A stretch of 64,000 nt of DNA from Siphonodentalium dalli (GCA_032622095.1 CP136068.1:52446443-52510442); one strand, 5' to 3'. Positions 1-10,313 are shown, counted from the stretch's first letter. The notes: generated by a model from the sequence alone, not told the origin. Numbers and translations are program-made.

Positions 1-890
1 TGTTTTAGGTGCACCCTTTTCTGGCTTGAATACATGGGAATTTATAGGCCTGAATTAAATCACTTCAATAAAGATTTTTTGCTAAACTTCGGTATGATAT
101 AGGAGTCACAGGATGGAATTTCATTTGTCTATATTGATAATTTTCACTTGATAACCTGACAAAGGAAACTTGATCCAAGTTTGACAGTGTTTGTTTTCTT
201 TCTTCTCACTCATTTCTTGACTTAGTTAATATTTTTTGGGGTGAAAGAAAGATAACTCAATAACTCCTGGGGGAAATCTGTCCCTCAACCAGTTGTGAAT
301 ATCTATTACTAGTAATATTTAGTACATAAGTCGACAATTTAAGCCCAATGAACGTATACAGTTTTTAATAAATAGATAATGTCAAGGAATCATAATTGCT
401 TTTTATTTTAACAAAGGGTTGAATATTGAAAAGGTTTTATCATTTGGCACTTCATAAATTTGATACAGAAAGGTACCTTAAATTTAGCGCAAAAACAGGT
501 AAAATCTGCAATGTGTAAAATAATCTTACTGAAAATATTTGTATCTCCACCAACAATGGCAGAGGAAACTGTTAATATTTAGTGTTTAATGTTTAGCAAT
601 TTGTTTCTGTGTCCATCTTCAAAACATTCATGAAAGCATTTTTGTACCAACTTTTTTTATACCAACTTTCAACATAATCATAATCATAAATCAGAACAGG
701 TTGTTATTTGAGAATGTAATCGCGAGGTAACTAGGCAGAATCAACCACGTGCCGTTTAGTGGTAACCACTTATATATCTTTCAGAAAAAGGCATTAATTG
801 TCGATGTGTGCAACCCTGAAAAAACATTATTTTTTTGCAAAATGTTTCATAACTGATCAGCGTTATCTGGCTAATAAAATAAAACCCTGC
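1..890. other. Capicua intron, left part
   Basis: AT-rich, non-coding sequence upstream of the first visible capicua exon. No open frame with protein-like composition and no clear tandem repeat is seen. It should be the 3' part of an intron, because the exon at 1299 starts with the last base of a split codon and an acceptor. The previous exon is outside the window. Confidence 0.6.
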
Positions 891-1247
891 TTAACCCCTT
901 TCTTTACTGTATGGATTCTCCCAATCAGTGAGATATAAGTATACACTGGAATGGTATATTATTCCGCTCTCATAATTGGCTACGTCAATCAGTAATGCCA
1001 AAGCAATTGCTGAAGTAAACTGGACCCATGGCAATGGTTGCTGTAGCGGATTGCCGAAGCCAACAAATCTTAATTGAGAGGGCTGATTATTCATTTGGAG
1101 GGATGTTCAGGAAATATAAACAGACAGACAGCCGAAATGATAATACAAGTGCATAAGGTTCCTAGTCATTGTCGTTTGTTGAAATTATTATCTGAAAATT
1201 TCCTAAGGTACTACTCGTTGATGAGTATTTAGTATAGAAATGGTTAA
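891..1247 (+). mobile_element. TTAA-flanked MITE, family A copy 1
   Basis: The sequence starts TTAACCCCTTTCTTTACTG and ends with TTTAGTATAGAAATGGTTAA, so the ends are imperfect inverted repeats bounded by TTAA. The inside has the family signature: ATGGATTCTCCCA, a GGAGGGATGTTCAG block, and a TTATTATCTGAAAATTTCCT block. At least eight related copies occur in the window. TTAA targets and CCCTTT-type ends are known for piggyBac transposons; the assignment as a non-autonomous piggyBac-like element is inference. It lies in a capicua intron, just before the acceptor at 1298. Confidence 0.7.
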
Positions 1248-1298
1248 ACCTAATAAAAGCAGCTTTAAAAAAAAACTAACCTATTTATAATTTTGTAG

Positions 1299-1435
1299 GA
1301 CAACACTGCTGGAGAAAGGTCTTCATTCTTTACCAAAATTTAATCCTGAGGTGACTGACAATACCACCATTCCACAGAGTCCGCGCGGCATTATAAACAG
1401 TTACAAACGTAAACGAAAGTTCTCCACAGCAGGAG
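1299..1435 (+). CDS. CIC: Capicua, internal coding exon (fourth from last)
   Basis: Acceptor TTTTGTAG at 1291-1298 and donor G|GTAAG at 1436. Base 1299 is the third base of a split codon; the frame then reads TTLLEKGLHSLPKFNPEV, continues to SPRGIINSYKRKRKFS, and ends with a G that pairs with AC of the next exon to make GAC. This region is proline/serine-rich and ends in a basic cluster. The segment alone would not identify the gene; the call rests on in-phase joining to the two downstream exons, which carry the unmistakable capicua C-terminus. Capicua is a nuclear HMG-box repressor that binds TGAATGAA-type sites and is relieved by receptor tyrosine kinase/MAPK signalling. The HMG box lies upstream of the window. 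Confidence 0.78.
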
Positions 1436-1473
1436 GTAAGTCTAGTTAGGTTTGTTTCAACTGCAAAGCTAGG

Positions 1474-1628
1474 TACAGTAATGCTCTAAGTAATCGACTT
1501 CTTAACCACAGCAGAATTATGGGTAACTTTTCAGGATTTAGTCGGAAATATGGCTTGTTGCCATTCATCGGAAAGCTCTCCCTAATTCTGCTGTGGTTAA
1601 GAAGTCGATTACTTAGAGCATTACTGTA
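1474..1628. mobile_element. Foldback element with 46-bp perfect arms
   Basis: Bases 1474-1519 and 1583-1628 are perfect inverted repeats (arm core GCTCTAAGTAATCGACTTC) around a 63-bp loop. The element lies 38 bp downstream of a capicua donor site. Transcribed in the intron it would form a long hairpin. No coding capacity; most likely a small foldback MITE. I see no clear target duplication. Confidence 0.8.
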
Positions 1629-2949
1629 TATTGTTGTCATGTATGTCAGAGATTGGTAAACATTAATATTATGTGTTGTGTCACAATGTTCTCATTCAGA
1701 ATATTTATGTTTGGATTATGATGTCTCAGTCATATTTTATTTTTGACAATTCCAACATGAACCACCCATATTGGCTCATTTAAAATTGTGATGATCTTAG
1801 GGTGGACCTTCTGCAGTCTGGAGTAAACTACATACCCACATATAAAAAATAGTGGGTCTGACGACCTTTTGTTCAGTTTTCATTTCCCAAACCCGGGATT
1901 CCTTGTAATTCCGCCAATCAAAACTTAGCTCCAAGAAATGTGTGCCCCAATAAAAAACTAGTAACATGTCACATGCTCTCGGTGTGGAAATTCCGAAGGT
2001 GTGGCTAAATGTTGTTAAAATAGTATCCATAACGTCATGTTATACCGGAAGAGAAATTCACAAATCGACAAATAACGTAGATTGTTGACGACCGGTCGAA
2101 AGTTTAAAATCAAGAATCACCGGAATTTGGATTGCAGGCAACTGTAATTAGGATACAACTGGCCAATCTTTGGAGCTAATAATACGGCTGTGTAAGGTCG
2201 GGAGGGTTTCGGTGGGGTTAGTGGTAGAATTGTGTTGCTCTTCGCTCGTTTTGGTTGCGGTGGTACTACTGCCGGTACTGGGGAACTGATAGATCGTTTT
2301 GTTATGTCATTTAACTTTTTTTTAGTTCTGTAGTTGTTTTAGCAGATAGTCCCGACATTCATGTATTTTTTATTCGTGGCCGTTGATTTGTGTTATTTTT
2401 TGACAACATGGCGACAAATCGCCTGGCCAATCTAAAAAATAATTCGTTCTGAGTCCAAGAGATCCACATAAATTGACATTTTTTATAATTTCAAGAAGAT
2501 CTGTCTTAGTTATTGTACATATTATTTTGGATCCCGGAAGCTAGCTATTTCCCTTTATTGTCAGTACAACAACCGCCGAACGAAAAGTCACAAACCCTGC
2601 AACTATTCATTCCGATTCTTAGAATCGGCTTCACAGGGTTGAAGCGGCCATGACGGCACTGGCACGTTACCATGTTTACGCCTGTCAATCACAACTAAAT
2701 TCAGATTTATATTTTGTGCGGTGTGACGTAATTTGGGGGAAGCCCACAACCGTTCAGAAATGAAAAGTTGATGGGAATGCAATAGACTCAGTATCAGTAT
2801 GAATCTGAGTGTATGTTTACATAGACTGGACCTTCTGGTGTATCTAGAGAATTATTTTTGCAACGGCATTAGACTTTGTGGCTAAAAAAACACCAAAGCG
2901 ATGCTGTCTAGTTGTTAGATATTTATAATAGAATTGTATTCTTCTTCAG
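1629..2949. other. Capicua intron remainder
   Basis: Unique-looking AT-rich sequence with short inverted stretches, for example around 2611-2645. No tandem array and no supported exon. The intron runs from 1436 to 2949 and ends in TTCTTCTTCAG. Confidence 0.6.
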
Positions 2950-3105
2950 ACGAGGAAGTTGCTTGTTCCCCTGGATTGAAAGGATCAGAACCAAACACGC
3001 CAAAAACAACCCCGCTACCAAAGTCAGGACGATTGGATGACCATAGTGATATGTTCTTCGGGGCAGACTTCAATCTGGACGCTTATGAGGCAGCTCTTAG
3101 AAAAG
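2950..3105 (+). CDS. CIC: Capicua, internal coding exon (third from last)
   Basis: Acceptor CTTCTTCAG ends at 2949; donor AAAG|GTTTG at 3106. With the G carried over from the preceding exon it reads DEEVACSPGLKGSEPNTPKT, then a proline/lysine stretch, then DDHSDMFFGADFNLDAYEAA and ends LRK plus one base. The FFGADFNLD-type acidic/aromatic stretch followed by Ser/Pro/Thr-rich sequence fits the less conserved region just before the capicua C1 module. Introns on both sides are in the same phase (one base before the donor). The exon is short (156 nt). Identity is inferred from phase and order; the sequence itself is only moderately diagnostic. Confidence 0.8.
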
Positions 3106-3127
3106 GTTTGTTAAAAATTCTGTAGCT

Positions 3128-4400
3128 TTAACCCTTTCTTTACTAAATGGATTCCCCCAATTCAGTTAAATAATTATACCCCCTTTTAAAAAAAAGGGGG
3201 GTATACTGTTTTGCACCTGTCCGTGCGTGCGAGCGTGTGTTTGTGCGTGCATGCGTGCGTACGTCCGTCCGATGTCTGTTCATGTCATAACTTGAACAGT
3301 AGTGCTCAGATCCCAATGAAATTAGGTATGGATGTTCACTAATATGAGGACATTAAATAGAGGGTTCCATCATTTCTTTCGGATTCTCCATTCTAGAGTT
3401 ATTCATCTTTGTTTATCTGGAAATGTTGGATTTTGGTCTGCCTGGTGTCTGTTCATGTCATAACTTGAACAGTAGTGCTCGGATCTCAATGAAATTTTGT
3501 ATGGATGTTCACTGCTATGGGGGCATTCAACAGACGGTTACATCGTTTTGTTCGGATTTTCTATTCTAGAGTTATTCATCTTTGTTTATCTGGAAATGTT
3601 GTCTTTTTGGTCTGTCTGGTGTCTGTTCATGTCGTAACTTCAATAGTTGTGCTGGGATCTCCATGAAATTTGGTATGGACGTTCACTACTATGAGGACAT
3701 TAAAAAGAGGGTTCCATCGTTTTGTTCAGATTTTCCATTCTAGAGTTATACATCTTTGTTTATCTGGAAATGTTGGCTTTTTGGTCCGTCTGGTGTTTGT
3801 TCATGTCGTAACTTCAACAGTTGTACTGGGATCTCAATGAAATTTGGTATGGATGTTTACTACTATGATGGCATTCAATAGAGAGTTCCATTGTTCTGTT
3901 CTGCTTTTCCATTCTAGAGTTATTCATCTTTGTTTATCTGGAAATGTTGGCTGTTTGGTCCTTCTGATGTCTGTTCAGCTCATAACTTGAACAGTAATGC
4001 TCGGATCTCAATGAAATTTTGTATGGATGTTCACCACTATGAGGACATTTAATGGCACATTCAACTGTTTTGTTTTGGTTTTTTGTTCTATAGTTATTCA
4101 TCTTTGTTTATATGAAAATTATATAGTATAGCAATCATAAGTTATAGATATGCCAACACTAGGCGGTATGCCACAAGGGGGTATGCACCGGACGACAGTC
4201 CATCTCTTGTTATACAATGGAATGGTCCATTATTCATTTGGAGGGGTGATCATGAAATATAAGAAGATGACAGATAGCTGAACAGATAATACAATTCCAG
4301 GAGGATTCATATTCATTAGTGGCAAATGTTCAGACAATAAGTTCAACAAATGGTCTATTTTCTGAGGGAACTACATTTCAAAGAGTTCAATAAATGTGTT
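3128..4400 (+). mobile_element. Family A MITE copy 2, split by a tandem-repeat insertion
   Basis: The left end TTAACCCTTTCTTTACTAAA at 3128 and the right part from about 4213 (TATACAATGGAATGGTCCA, GGAGGGGTGATCATG, TTCAGACAATAAGTTCAAC) are two halves of one family A element. They are separated by about 1 kb of unrelated repeat (about 3180-4212). The right terminal inverted repeat is degenerate. It lies in the capicua intron 3106-5341. Confidence 0.6.
3180..4212 (+). mobile_element. Insertion made of five 174-bp tandem units
   Basis: Copies of a unit beginning TGTCTGTTCATGTC start at about 3273, 3446, 3620, 3794 and 3968, a period of 173-174 bp. Each has a conserved AGTTATTCATCTTTGTTTAT segment. 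The left edge is a (C)5TTTTAAA / AAAGGGGGGTATAC palindrome and a CGTGCGTGCG run; the right edge has a CAAGGGGGTATGC motif. The whole block interrupts the family A element. It may be a non-autonomous transposon with internal tandem repeats (Helitron-like elements often look so), but I cannot identify diagnostic ends. Confidence 0.6.
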
Positions 4401-5110
4401 TGTAGAATTGATCAGAAACCATTGTTGATTTGGTTACTGTAAAAGGATTGAAATTCGTTAGCATCAATTTTCGTGGGTCAGCCATTTATGACCTTTTTGC
4501 GGGTCTGTAAATTAGTAAGTCCGCCAGTACTAATTTTTAGCTCGAAACCCTCGATAATAGCAAACAATTATCAAGTCCAACTAATAGAAGTGCAGCCAGC
4601 TCAGCGGGCCGTTATGCTTTTACAACGGCAATACCAAATGATCGCATTTAAGTTTATTGGGATTATTCAATGTTGCAAATTAATGTTGCAATCTCATCAA
4701 TCGTCTAGATTTTAAATTATTTCTCCATCGAGGAGTCTGTATTCTTGAATAGTGCAGAATATTCTATTATGTTTGTTATTATTCATTAACATAATGGGTC
4801 ATATGGGGTACTTGGAACTCAATAATTTAACTTTATGGCCTGAATTAATCATAGAAATTAATAATAGTTGGCTGTGGTGATGAAAACATCATGGAATAAT
4901 ATGGTTGTTTAGTTTGAAGTTTATAGCAAAATATTGTGTGCATATATTGTTTTAACTCCAATTCACTTGGAGTGCTATGTAGCATAAAAAACATATATTT
5001 GTGTATATAGAGTTATCTCTCCTCCTATGCACAGTCTTGAAAATTACTTCTGTTATTGAGTCAAGAACACACACATACATGCAAGAACGATGGCTGACAA
5101 TGCCCTTACA
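4401..5110. other. Capicua intron, no recognised feature
   Basis: AT-rich intronic sequence. The open frame at 4473-4715 has no recognisable composition or splice context, and I do not support it as coding. Confidence 0.5.
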
Positions 5111-5265
5111 GGCTAACCCTTTATAACAGTTTATATTGGCACAGTCCGATATTCATTTCAGGGTTGTTCATATACTAAAATCAGATCACAGACAGAAAAC
5201 AGATAATACAAGAGCAGAATGATTCATAATCAGTGGTGGGAAATGTTCAGATAATTTCAACAAAA
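5111..5265 (+). mobile_element. Degenerate family A fragment
   Basis: GCTAACCCTTTATAACAG at the left, then CAGATAATACAAGAGCAGAA and GGTGGGAAATGTTCAGATAA follow the order of family A blocks, but the right inverted repeat is gone. It lies directly before the capicua acceptor at 5341. Confidence 0.45.
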
Positions 5266-5341
5266 TTTTGCCAAAAAGTCATGGAAATTTACCTTCAATT
5301 TTGTGTACCTTGTATAATAAACTGGTGATTCTTGTTTTCAG

Positions 5342-5473
5342 AAAGTGAAAATTCTCCATTGACACCAAAAACCCCAAGTTCACCGGGTAATTACTCGTCG
5401 TTGAGGAGGATTCTGGACCAGAGGCGTTCCTTGGTTATGAAACTGTTCGAGGAACAAACGCTGTTCCCATCAG
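5342..5473 (+). CDS. CIC: Capicua, penultimate coding exon (start of C1 module)
   Basis: Acceptor TTGTTTTCAG ends at 5341; donor ATCAG|GTATAT at 5474. With the carried-over G it reads [20 protein letters not shown] and then [24 protein letters not shown]. The LRRxLDQRRxLVMxLF signature is, from memory, characteristic of the C-terminal C1 module of capicua in insects and vertebrates. C1 is reported to assist the HMG box in DNA binding. The exon ends inside codon A of [10 protein letters not shown], so the intron splits the C1 module. No in-frame stop and no anomaly seen. Confidence 0.93.
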
Positions 5474-6541
5474 GTATATATATAACCGATTTTATATTCT
5501 GGTCCATTATCAAAGACGAGATTTGTATCAATACACTTATTTTTTACCATAATACCCATTTCAGGCAGAGTTCCTTAACTTAGTGGTAATACAAGGGGAA
5601 CATAAATATAAGATACGCTTCTCAATTTCCTCGAATGGAGAAATAACAAGTCACCCCCCCCCCCAACTTGGCCAGAAATACAATAATGTGCAGAACAATT
5701 AAATATAATTGCAGAACACTTGTATACCTGCAGGGTTGGTGCTAAAATTTCTATAGTTTTTGCTATAAGAAATTTAATTTTGCTAAATTTCAAAATGATT
5801 TGCCAAATTTAATTCAGGGTATAATTGGGGAAATTGAAGGAAATTCTTTTTTCTTTATCTGTGTTATATAATGTAAATCTAACCACAGATACAGGTTAAA
5901 TTTCACATTCGGCTGATTAACCTTTTGTCTTCGCAAGTCGTAAAACATCGACATCATAAACACGTTGTATGTTGCCAGTAATATGCATTGTTACAATTAC
6001 TGCGTCCATAATCCAAACAGACAAAGGGGGATTAACTGTGATATCACCTAACTATCATATTTTATCCATGGTCGTTTAATTGTTTTATGATTTTTTTTAT
6101 CAATTTGGTGGTCTGGTTTCCCTTTGTGTTTTCTGAAAGTCAGCACTCGTAACAAATAATCCATTGTCTCATAATTACAAGCTCACTTGGCAAAATTTTT
6201 GCCAAACGCTATAATTCCCTTCATGTGTTATATATGGATGAATCATATAAGCTAGTGACAAGGTGGAGATATCATCCATGAAAACATGCAAGACTGTTGG
6301 AGACCAGCCAAAAAAAGTGGTCGAACAAGACTCTTTCAAGTCACATGGCAGACCTGAATGGTAATACAATATGAAAATGGAATATTTAGATATATTAACA
6401 ATGTATTATTAATGCCACCCAAGTTGAGCCAACACAAACTAATATCTGTCCAAATGACAGGTACATTCCAAGCTCAAATTAGTGATATATTCTTTTTTAC
6501 ACAATGTTCATTCATAATAATGCTCAAATTATTTATTTCAG
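5474..6541. other. Last capicua intron
   Basis: It starts GTATATATA and ends ATTTATTTCAG. Contains a run of 13 C around 5653-5665 and otherwise unique AT-rich sequence. A duplicated-looking short stretch upstream (TTCCAAGCTCAAATTAGTGA at about 6467, compared with TTCCAAGCTCAACACAGCGA at about 6558) partly mirrors the start of the last exon. Confidence 0.6.
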
Positions 6542-6744
6542 CCCAAGCGACTGCCACTTTCCAAGCTCAACACAGCGATATATTCCCATCAAAACAAATG
6601 CTTCAACTGAAAATCAGAGAAGTTCGACAAAAAATGATGGCTCAGTCTGCAGCTGTCGAGGCTAAGTTTGGAGCAATCCAATCGTCGGTTGCTGCCACAC
6701 CCACAAGTCCCAGCAGTACATCTGATTCCGCCGCTGACAAATAG
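6542..6744 (+). CDS. CIC: Capicua, last coding exon (C1 module and C-terminus)
   Basis: Acceptor ATTTATTTCAG ends at 6541; stop TAG at 6742-6744. The frame reads [20 protein letters not shown], then [13 protein letters not shown], then a Ser/Thr/Ala-rich tail ending SDSAADK. [25 protein letters not shown] is the strongest capicua signature in the window and completes the C1 module. After C1 only about 35 residues remain, a shorter tail than the long Pro-rich one of the human protein. The four visible exons together encode 208 residues of the C-terminus. The transcript runs left to right and converges on the SIK gene 51 kb away. Confidence 0.95.
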
Positions 6745-6978
6745 AGTGGGTCTGGTCCACTGGTATGATGAATTCTTGAATCGATGAGGGAGGCAAGCCA
6801 GCCTCCCACCCACCCTGTCTATTGGAGGGGCAGTTCCCGCCACCCCCCTGCATATCTGAGTATCATTTTCAAAAGTGGACATACATAATATATCTTGTTG
6901 GTATGGCAGAACAAACTGTCAAAAAAGTCGTGTGACTATTTGAAACTGGTTACAGCTTTTAGTCAATGCCAACATTGT
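6745..6978 (+). other. Capicua 3' untranslated region, start
   Basis: Sequence directly after the stop codon. It has a GC-richer stretch around 6783-6855 (CCTCCCACCCACC, CCGCCACCCCCC), then becomes AT-rich. No AATAAA or ATTAAA is found before the family A element at 6979, so the true transcript end is unknown and may lie within or beyond that element. Confidence 0.5.
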
Positions 6979-7751
6979 TTAACCCTCTCATTACTAAATA
7001 GAATCTTCCATTAAGTTATAAGGTGTTATACATTGGAATGGACTATTATACATCTGGAGGGATGCTCAGAAAATTTGAACAGATAGACAAAAAGTTAGTT
7101 GGCTCCTATTGATTGTTGAGAAATGTTGAGATAATAAGTTCAGCAAAGACCTATTATCTCTAAATATTCTAAGTACTCGTCAATGAGAACTCGTCAATGA
7201 GAACTCATCAATGAGTAGTCGTCAATGAGAACTCGTCAATGTGAATGAGAACTCGTCAATGAGAACTCATCAATGAGTAGTCGTCAATGAGAACTCATCA
7301 ATGTGAATGAGAACTCGTCAATGAGAACTCGTCAATGAGAACTCATCAATGAGTAGTCGTCAATGAGAACTCGTCAATGAGAACTCATCAATGAGTAGTC
7401 GTCAATGAGAACTCATCAATGAGAACTCGTCAATGAGTACTCGTCAATGAGAACTCATCAATGAGTAGTCGTCAATGAGAACTCGTCAATGAGAACTCAT
7501 CAATGAGTAGTCGTCAATGAGAACTCGGCAATGAGAACTCATCAATGAGAACTCGTCAATGAGTACTCGTCAATGAGAACTCGTCAATGAGAACACGTCA
7601 ATGAGAACTCGTCAATGAGAATGAGAACTCGTCAATGAGAACTCGTCAATGAGAACTCGTCAATGAGAACTCGTCAATGAGTACTCGTCAATGAGAATGA
7701 GAACTCGTCGATGAGAACTCGTTAATGAGTATTTAGTATAGAATGGGTTAA
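6979..7751 (+). mobile_element. Family A MITE copy 4, expanded by an internal minisatellite
   Basis: Starts TTTAACCCTCTCATTACTAA, carries GGAGGGATGCTCAGAAAAT and GATAATAAGTTCAGCAAAG, and ends AGTATAGAATGGGTTAA. Between the TTATTATCTCTAAATATTCT block and the right end lies the 14-bp minisatellite 7166-7735. It may be part of the capicua 3' UTR. Confidence 0.7.
7166..7735 (+). repeat. 14-bp minisatellite inside the MITE
   Basis: About 40 copies of GAGAACTCGTCAAT with variants CTCATC, GAGTAGTCGTC and GAGTACTCGTC; some units carry an extra GTGAAT or GAGAAT. Short higher-order blocks (three-unit groups) are repeated. The unit resembles the family A right-end sequence TACTCGTTGATGAG, so the array most likely arose by slippage within the element. 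Confidence 0.9.
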
Positions 7752-8413
7752 AATTATATATATCAAAATCATCAGTGCAATTAGCATATTTCAACAAGCA
7801 AAATATAGTAAATATGTTTTGGGAACTTGCAAACAGACTTTGTTTGATCTTTGGATGTGGGGGTGGGGCTGTCCTCATGTCCTGAGGTGGGGGAGGGCAG
7901 TCACACTCTCCCTCATGAAATATATAGAGGATCTACAACGAGTTCCCAGTATAGAGTGAAATTTACGCAACAAGTCCAGTAATTTAGGTCTGGACTGAGC
8001 CTTTGGCTCTTTTTCTTATATTCCTTTTTTATATTTTTCCAATATTTTTTTTTTTCGTGTTGATACCATCGTTATGTAAACAAAACTGTTATAGTGATTT
8101 GTCAACAAGCATATAATCGTGTAATAAGTTAAAAATTTGAGGCTGAATATGATTTTCAGAATATTTTTCAATGCTATGACCTTTTTCAATGTTTGGTATC
8201 AAGAGTTTATTAAACTTTCAGAGCACAGTTGAGAAACTTTACATTTGTTTCTTTGTAAGTCGCTTCTGCAGCTTGTATAGTAACCAGTTCACACATGTAT
8301 AACACAGCAGCAAGTGTAAATTTCACTATATACTGGGGACTCATTATAGATCATCAATATACATATATAAATTATAATATAACCCATGTAAGATGTTCAA
8401 TCTGCAGCCTGTT
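7752..8413. other. Intergenic, no recognised feature
   Basis: AT-rich, with a GGGTGGGGCT-type G-rich patch near 7858-7893. The phrase CCAGTATAGAGTGAAATTTAC (7947) recurs inverted at 8315-8337 (AAATTTCACTATATACTGGGGAC), suggesting a foldback element of about 390 bp with degenerate arms. No coding evidence. Confidence 0.4.
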
Positions 8414-8812
8414 TATAACCCTTTCTTTGCTAAATGACGAGTAGTTACCTTTGGAAATGTTCAGATAATAAGTTTGTTGCTGAACTTATTACACAAGCAT
8501 TTCCCACCAAGCCTTGAAATAGTGTGTCTGTCATTTGCAGAATGAGGTCCCCAGAGGGTGAATTTAGTGATGCTACCCTGCATAGCGGGCTAGCATCACC
8601 AAATTCACCCTCTGGGGACCTCATTCTGCAAATGACAGACACACTTTCAAGGCTTGTTTCCCACCAATGAATTCTGCTCTTGTCTTATCTTTTCGTTCGG
8701 TTGTTTTCTGCTCATATAATATTAACATCCTTCCAGATGAATAATTGACCCTTCCAATGTATACTTTTATAACTGAGTGGGAGAATCCATTTAGTATAGA
8801 AAGTGCTAATGA
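8414..8812 (-). mobile_element. Family A MITE copy 5, reverse orientation, carrying a foldback insertion
   Basis: The left end ATAACCCTTTCTTTGCTAAA and the right end CCATTTAGTATAGAAAGTGC are family A termini. Internal blocks (CATCCTTCCAGATGAATAAT, GAGTGGGAGAATCCATTTAG) are in reverse complement relative to copy 1. It is interrupted at about 8508-8655 by a family C palindrome, with the host sequence TTTCCCACCA on both sides. Confidence 0.7.
8508..8655. mobile_element. Family C foldback element, copy 1
   Basis: Near-perfect palindrome: the outer arm AAGCCTTGAAATAGTGTGTC pairs with the outer right arm at about 8635-8655, and the inner arm GAATGAGGTCCCCAGAGGGT pairs with ACCCTCTGGGGACCTCATTC. 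The centre is GCATAGCGGGC. It is flanked by direct copies of TTTCCCACCA, one on each side, consistent with a target-site duplication of about 10 bp. Such duplications are typical of Foldback/MULE-type elements; class assignment is inference. Confidence 0.75.
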
Positions 8813-9527
8813 TAACATGCTTATTTTTAAGACCTAGTCTTTATTTGAAGTTTATTGAAGTTCAGTGCTTTTCGTTTACGATGTATAAATATTTTTCATT
8901 TGCCAAAGACCTCTATTGGAATTGAATTACTAGTTTGTATGCTTCTGTTGTTTATGTTACCCAGGAACTCCAATATTGTGTGCTATATGTATACATGTGT
9001 TCCCCTGTGTGGTCCCCTGGTGAGCATGATGGCACATGTTTTTAGTCTTGGGACATGTTCCAGTTTGGAGCAAAGAATAGAACCATCACAACTGCCTGAA
9101 TTAGAAGTCTTCTAAAACACAATTAATTAACGATCACATATGTTAGCAGCAGAACCATCTTTTGGTTTTCTGCAATGTTTCACAAATGACAGACATCATT
9201 CACCATTTCTCATGGTACCCAAATTTATATTTCAAGATACCTTACTTATATTTAAATTCATGCAGTATTATTTTTCGATCAGTTTTAAACTCGAGCACTT
9301 TGAATTCGTGCAACCTGACACGTGAAATTGAATTGTGACACCAGCAACCACCGATTGGGTACTGACATCATAAATGTAAATATTTAGTTTACATATATAT
9401 TGATAATAAGCACACAGATGTGTCAGAGACCAGACCAGAGGTTCAAATTGGAAGAAGTCACTTCTCCCTATTTTGATTCTCAGGGAGAAGTGGTTTGTCA
9501 GGGAGGAGTAACAATGGCTGAAGTTCA
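8813..9527. other. Intergenic, no recognised feature
   Basis: Contains two short open frames (8855-9115, 9140-9325) without recognisable protein character. A stretch ACTTCTCCCTATTTTGATTCTCAGGGAGAAGTG around 9458-9491 is a small hairpin; a related AGAAGTCACTTCTCCC hairpin recurs at 9911-9950. Confidence 0.4.
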
Positions 9528-9786
9528 ATTCAAGCCTTGAAATAGTGTGTCTGTCATTTGCAGAATGAGGTTCCCAGAGGGTGAATTTAGTGATGCTACC
9601 CCACATAGCGGGCTAGCATCACCAAATTCACCCTCTGGGAACCTCATTCTGCTGAGGTGTAAGCAGAATGAGGTCCCCAGAGGGTGAATTTGGTGATGCT
9701 AGCCCAGTATGCGGGGTAGCATCACTAAATTTACCCTCTGGGGACCTCATTCTGCAAATGACAGACACACTATTTCAAGGCTTGTC
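9528..9786. mobile_element. Family C foldback element, tandem double copy
   Basis: Two complete inner palindromes (about 9563-9655 and 9663-9756) lie side by side, enclosed by one pair of outer arms: AAGCCTTGAAATAGTGTGTC at 9532 and its complement ending at 9785. The two inner copies differ by a few bases (GGTTCCCAGAG versus GGTCCCCAGAG), so each arm pair has kept its own matching changes. No coding capacity. Confidence 0.8.
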
Positions 9787-10039
9787 TATGATCAAAAAAG
9801 TATTATGCAACACAAGAACCCATTTAACCATTATATTGAGTAAGAACACCATTATACTCATTAAATAATCTTTAACAATGCTGTTGTGACATGCATACTG
9901 GTATATGAGAGAGAAGTCACTTCTCCCTGGGACAAATATAGAGAGAAGTGGCACATTTTGGGGAGAAAATGTCTCCCAAGACTCTCCTGGTCTCTGAGAT
10001 GGGTGCGCAAAAATAGTATTGTGCAAATTTAAAGATGCA

Positions 10040-10182
10040 TATTTCCGAACTATATGCATCTTTAAATTATTTTTGGGCAATTAAAGGGATTCTGATAACT
10101 GATAAGGGCCATTTAAAAAAATGTTGTTGTTGGAATATGATGATATAGGGACCATCAAATCGGATTGAGTACCCTTTAAATA
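10040..10182. mobile_element. Family D element fragment
   Basis: TTATTTTTGGGCAATTAAAG, ATGTTGTTGTTGGAATATGA and the end GATTGAGTACCCTTTAAA match the element at 47285-47420 and the terminus of the complete TTAA element at 44281-44757. The left terminus is not recognisable; directly before it is a small hairpin of AAAGATGCATA and its complement. Confidence 0.5.
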
Positions 10183-10313
10183 AGAGTAAGGTTTTAGGTA
10201 TCCTAAACAACAGAACCATAAAAACTGAACCAAATCAGTTCAACTGGTTACCTCTACCATCCTGTGATGACAGGTATATTTACTCACACCTCATCAGATT
10301 TGATTAACCCATT

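Noticed and set aside
6589..6882. Minus-strand frames opposite the last capicua exon
   Set aside because: Shadow frames of a well-supported exon.
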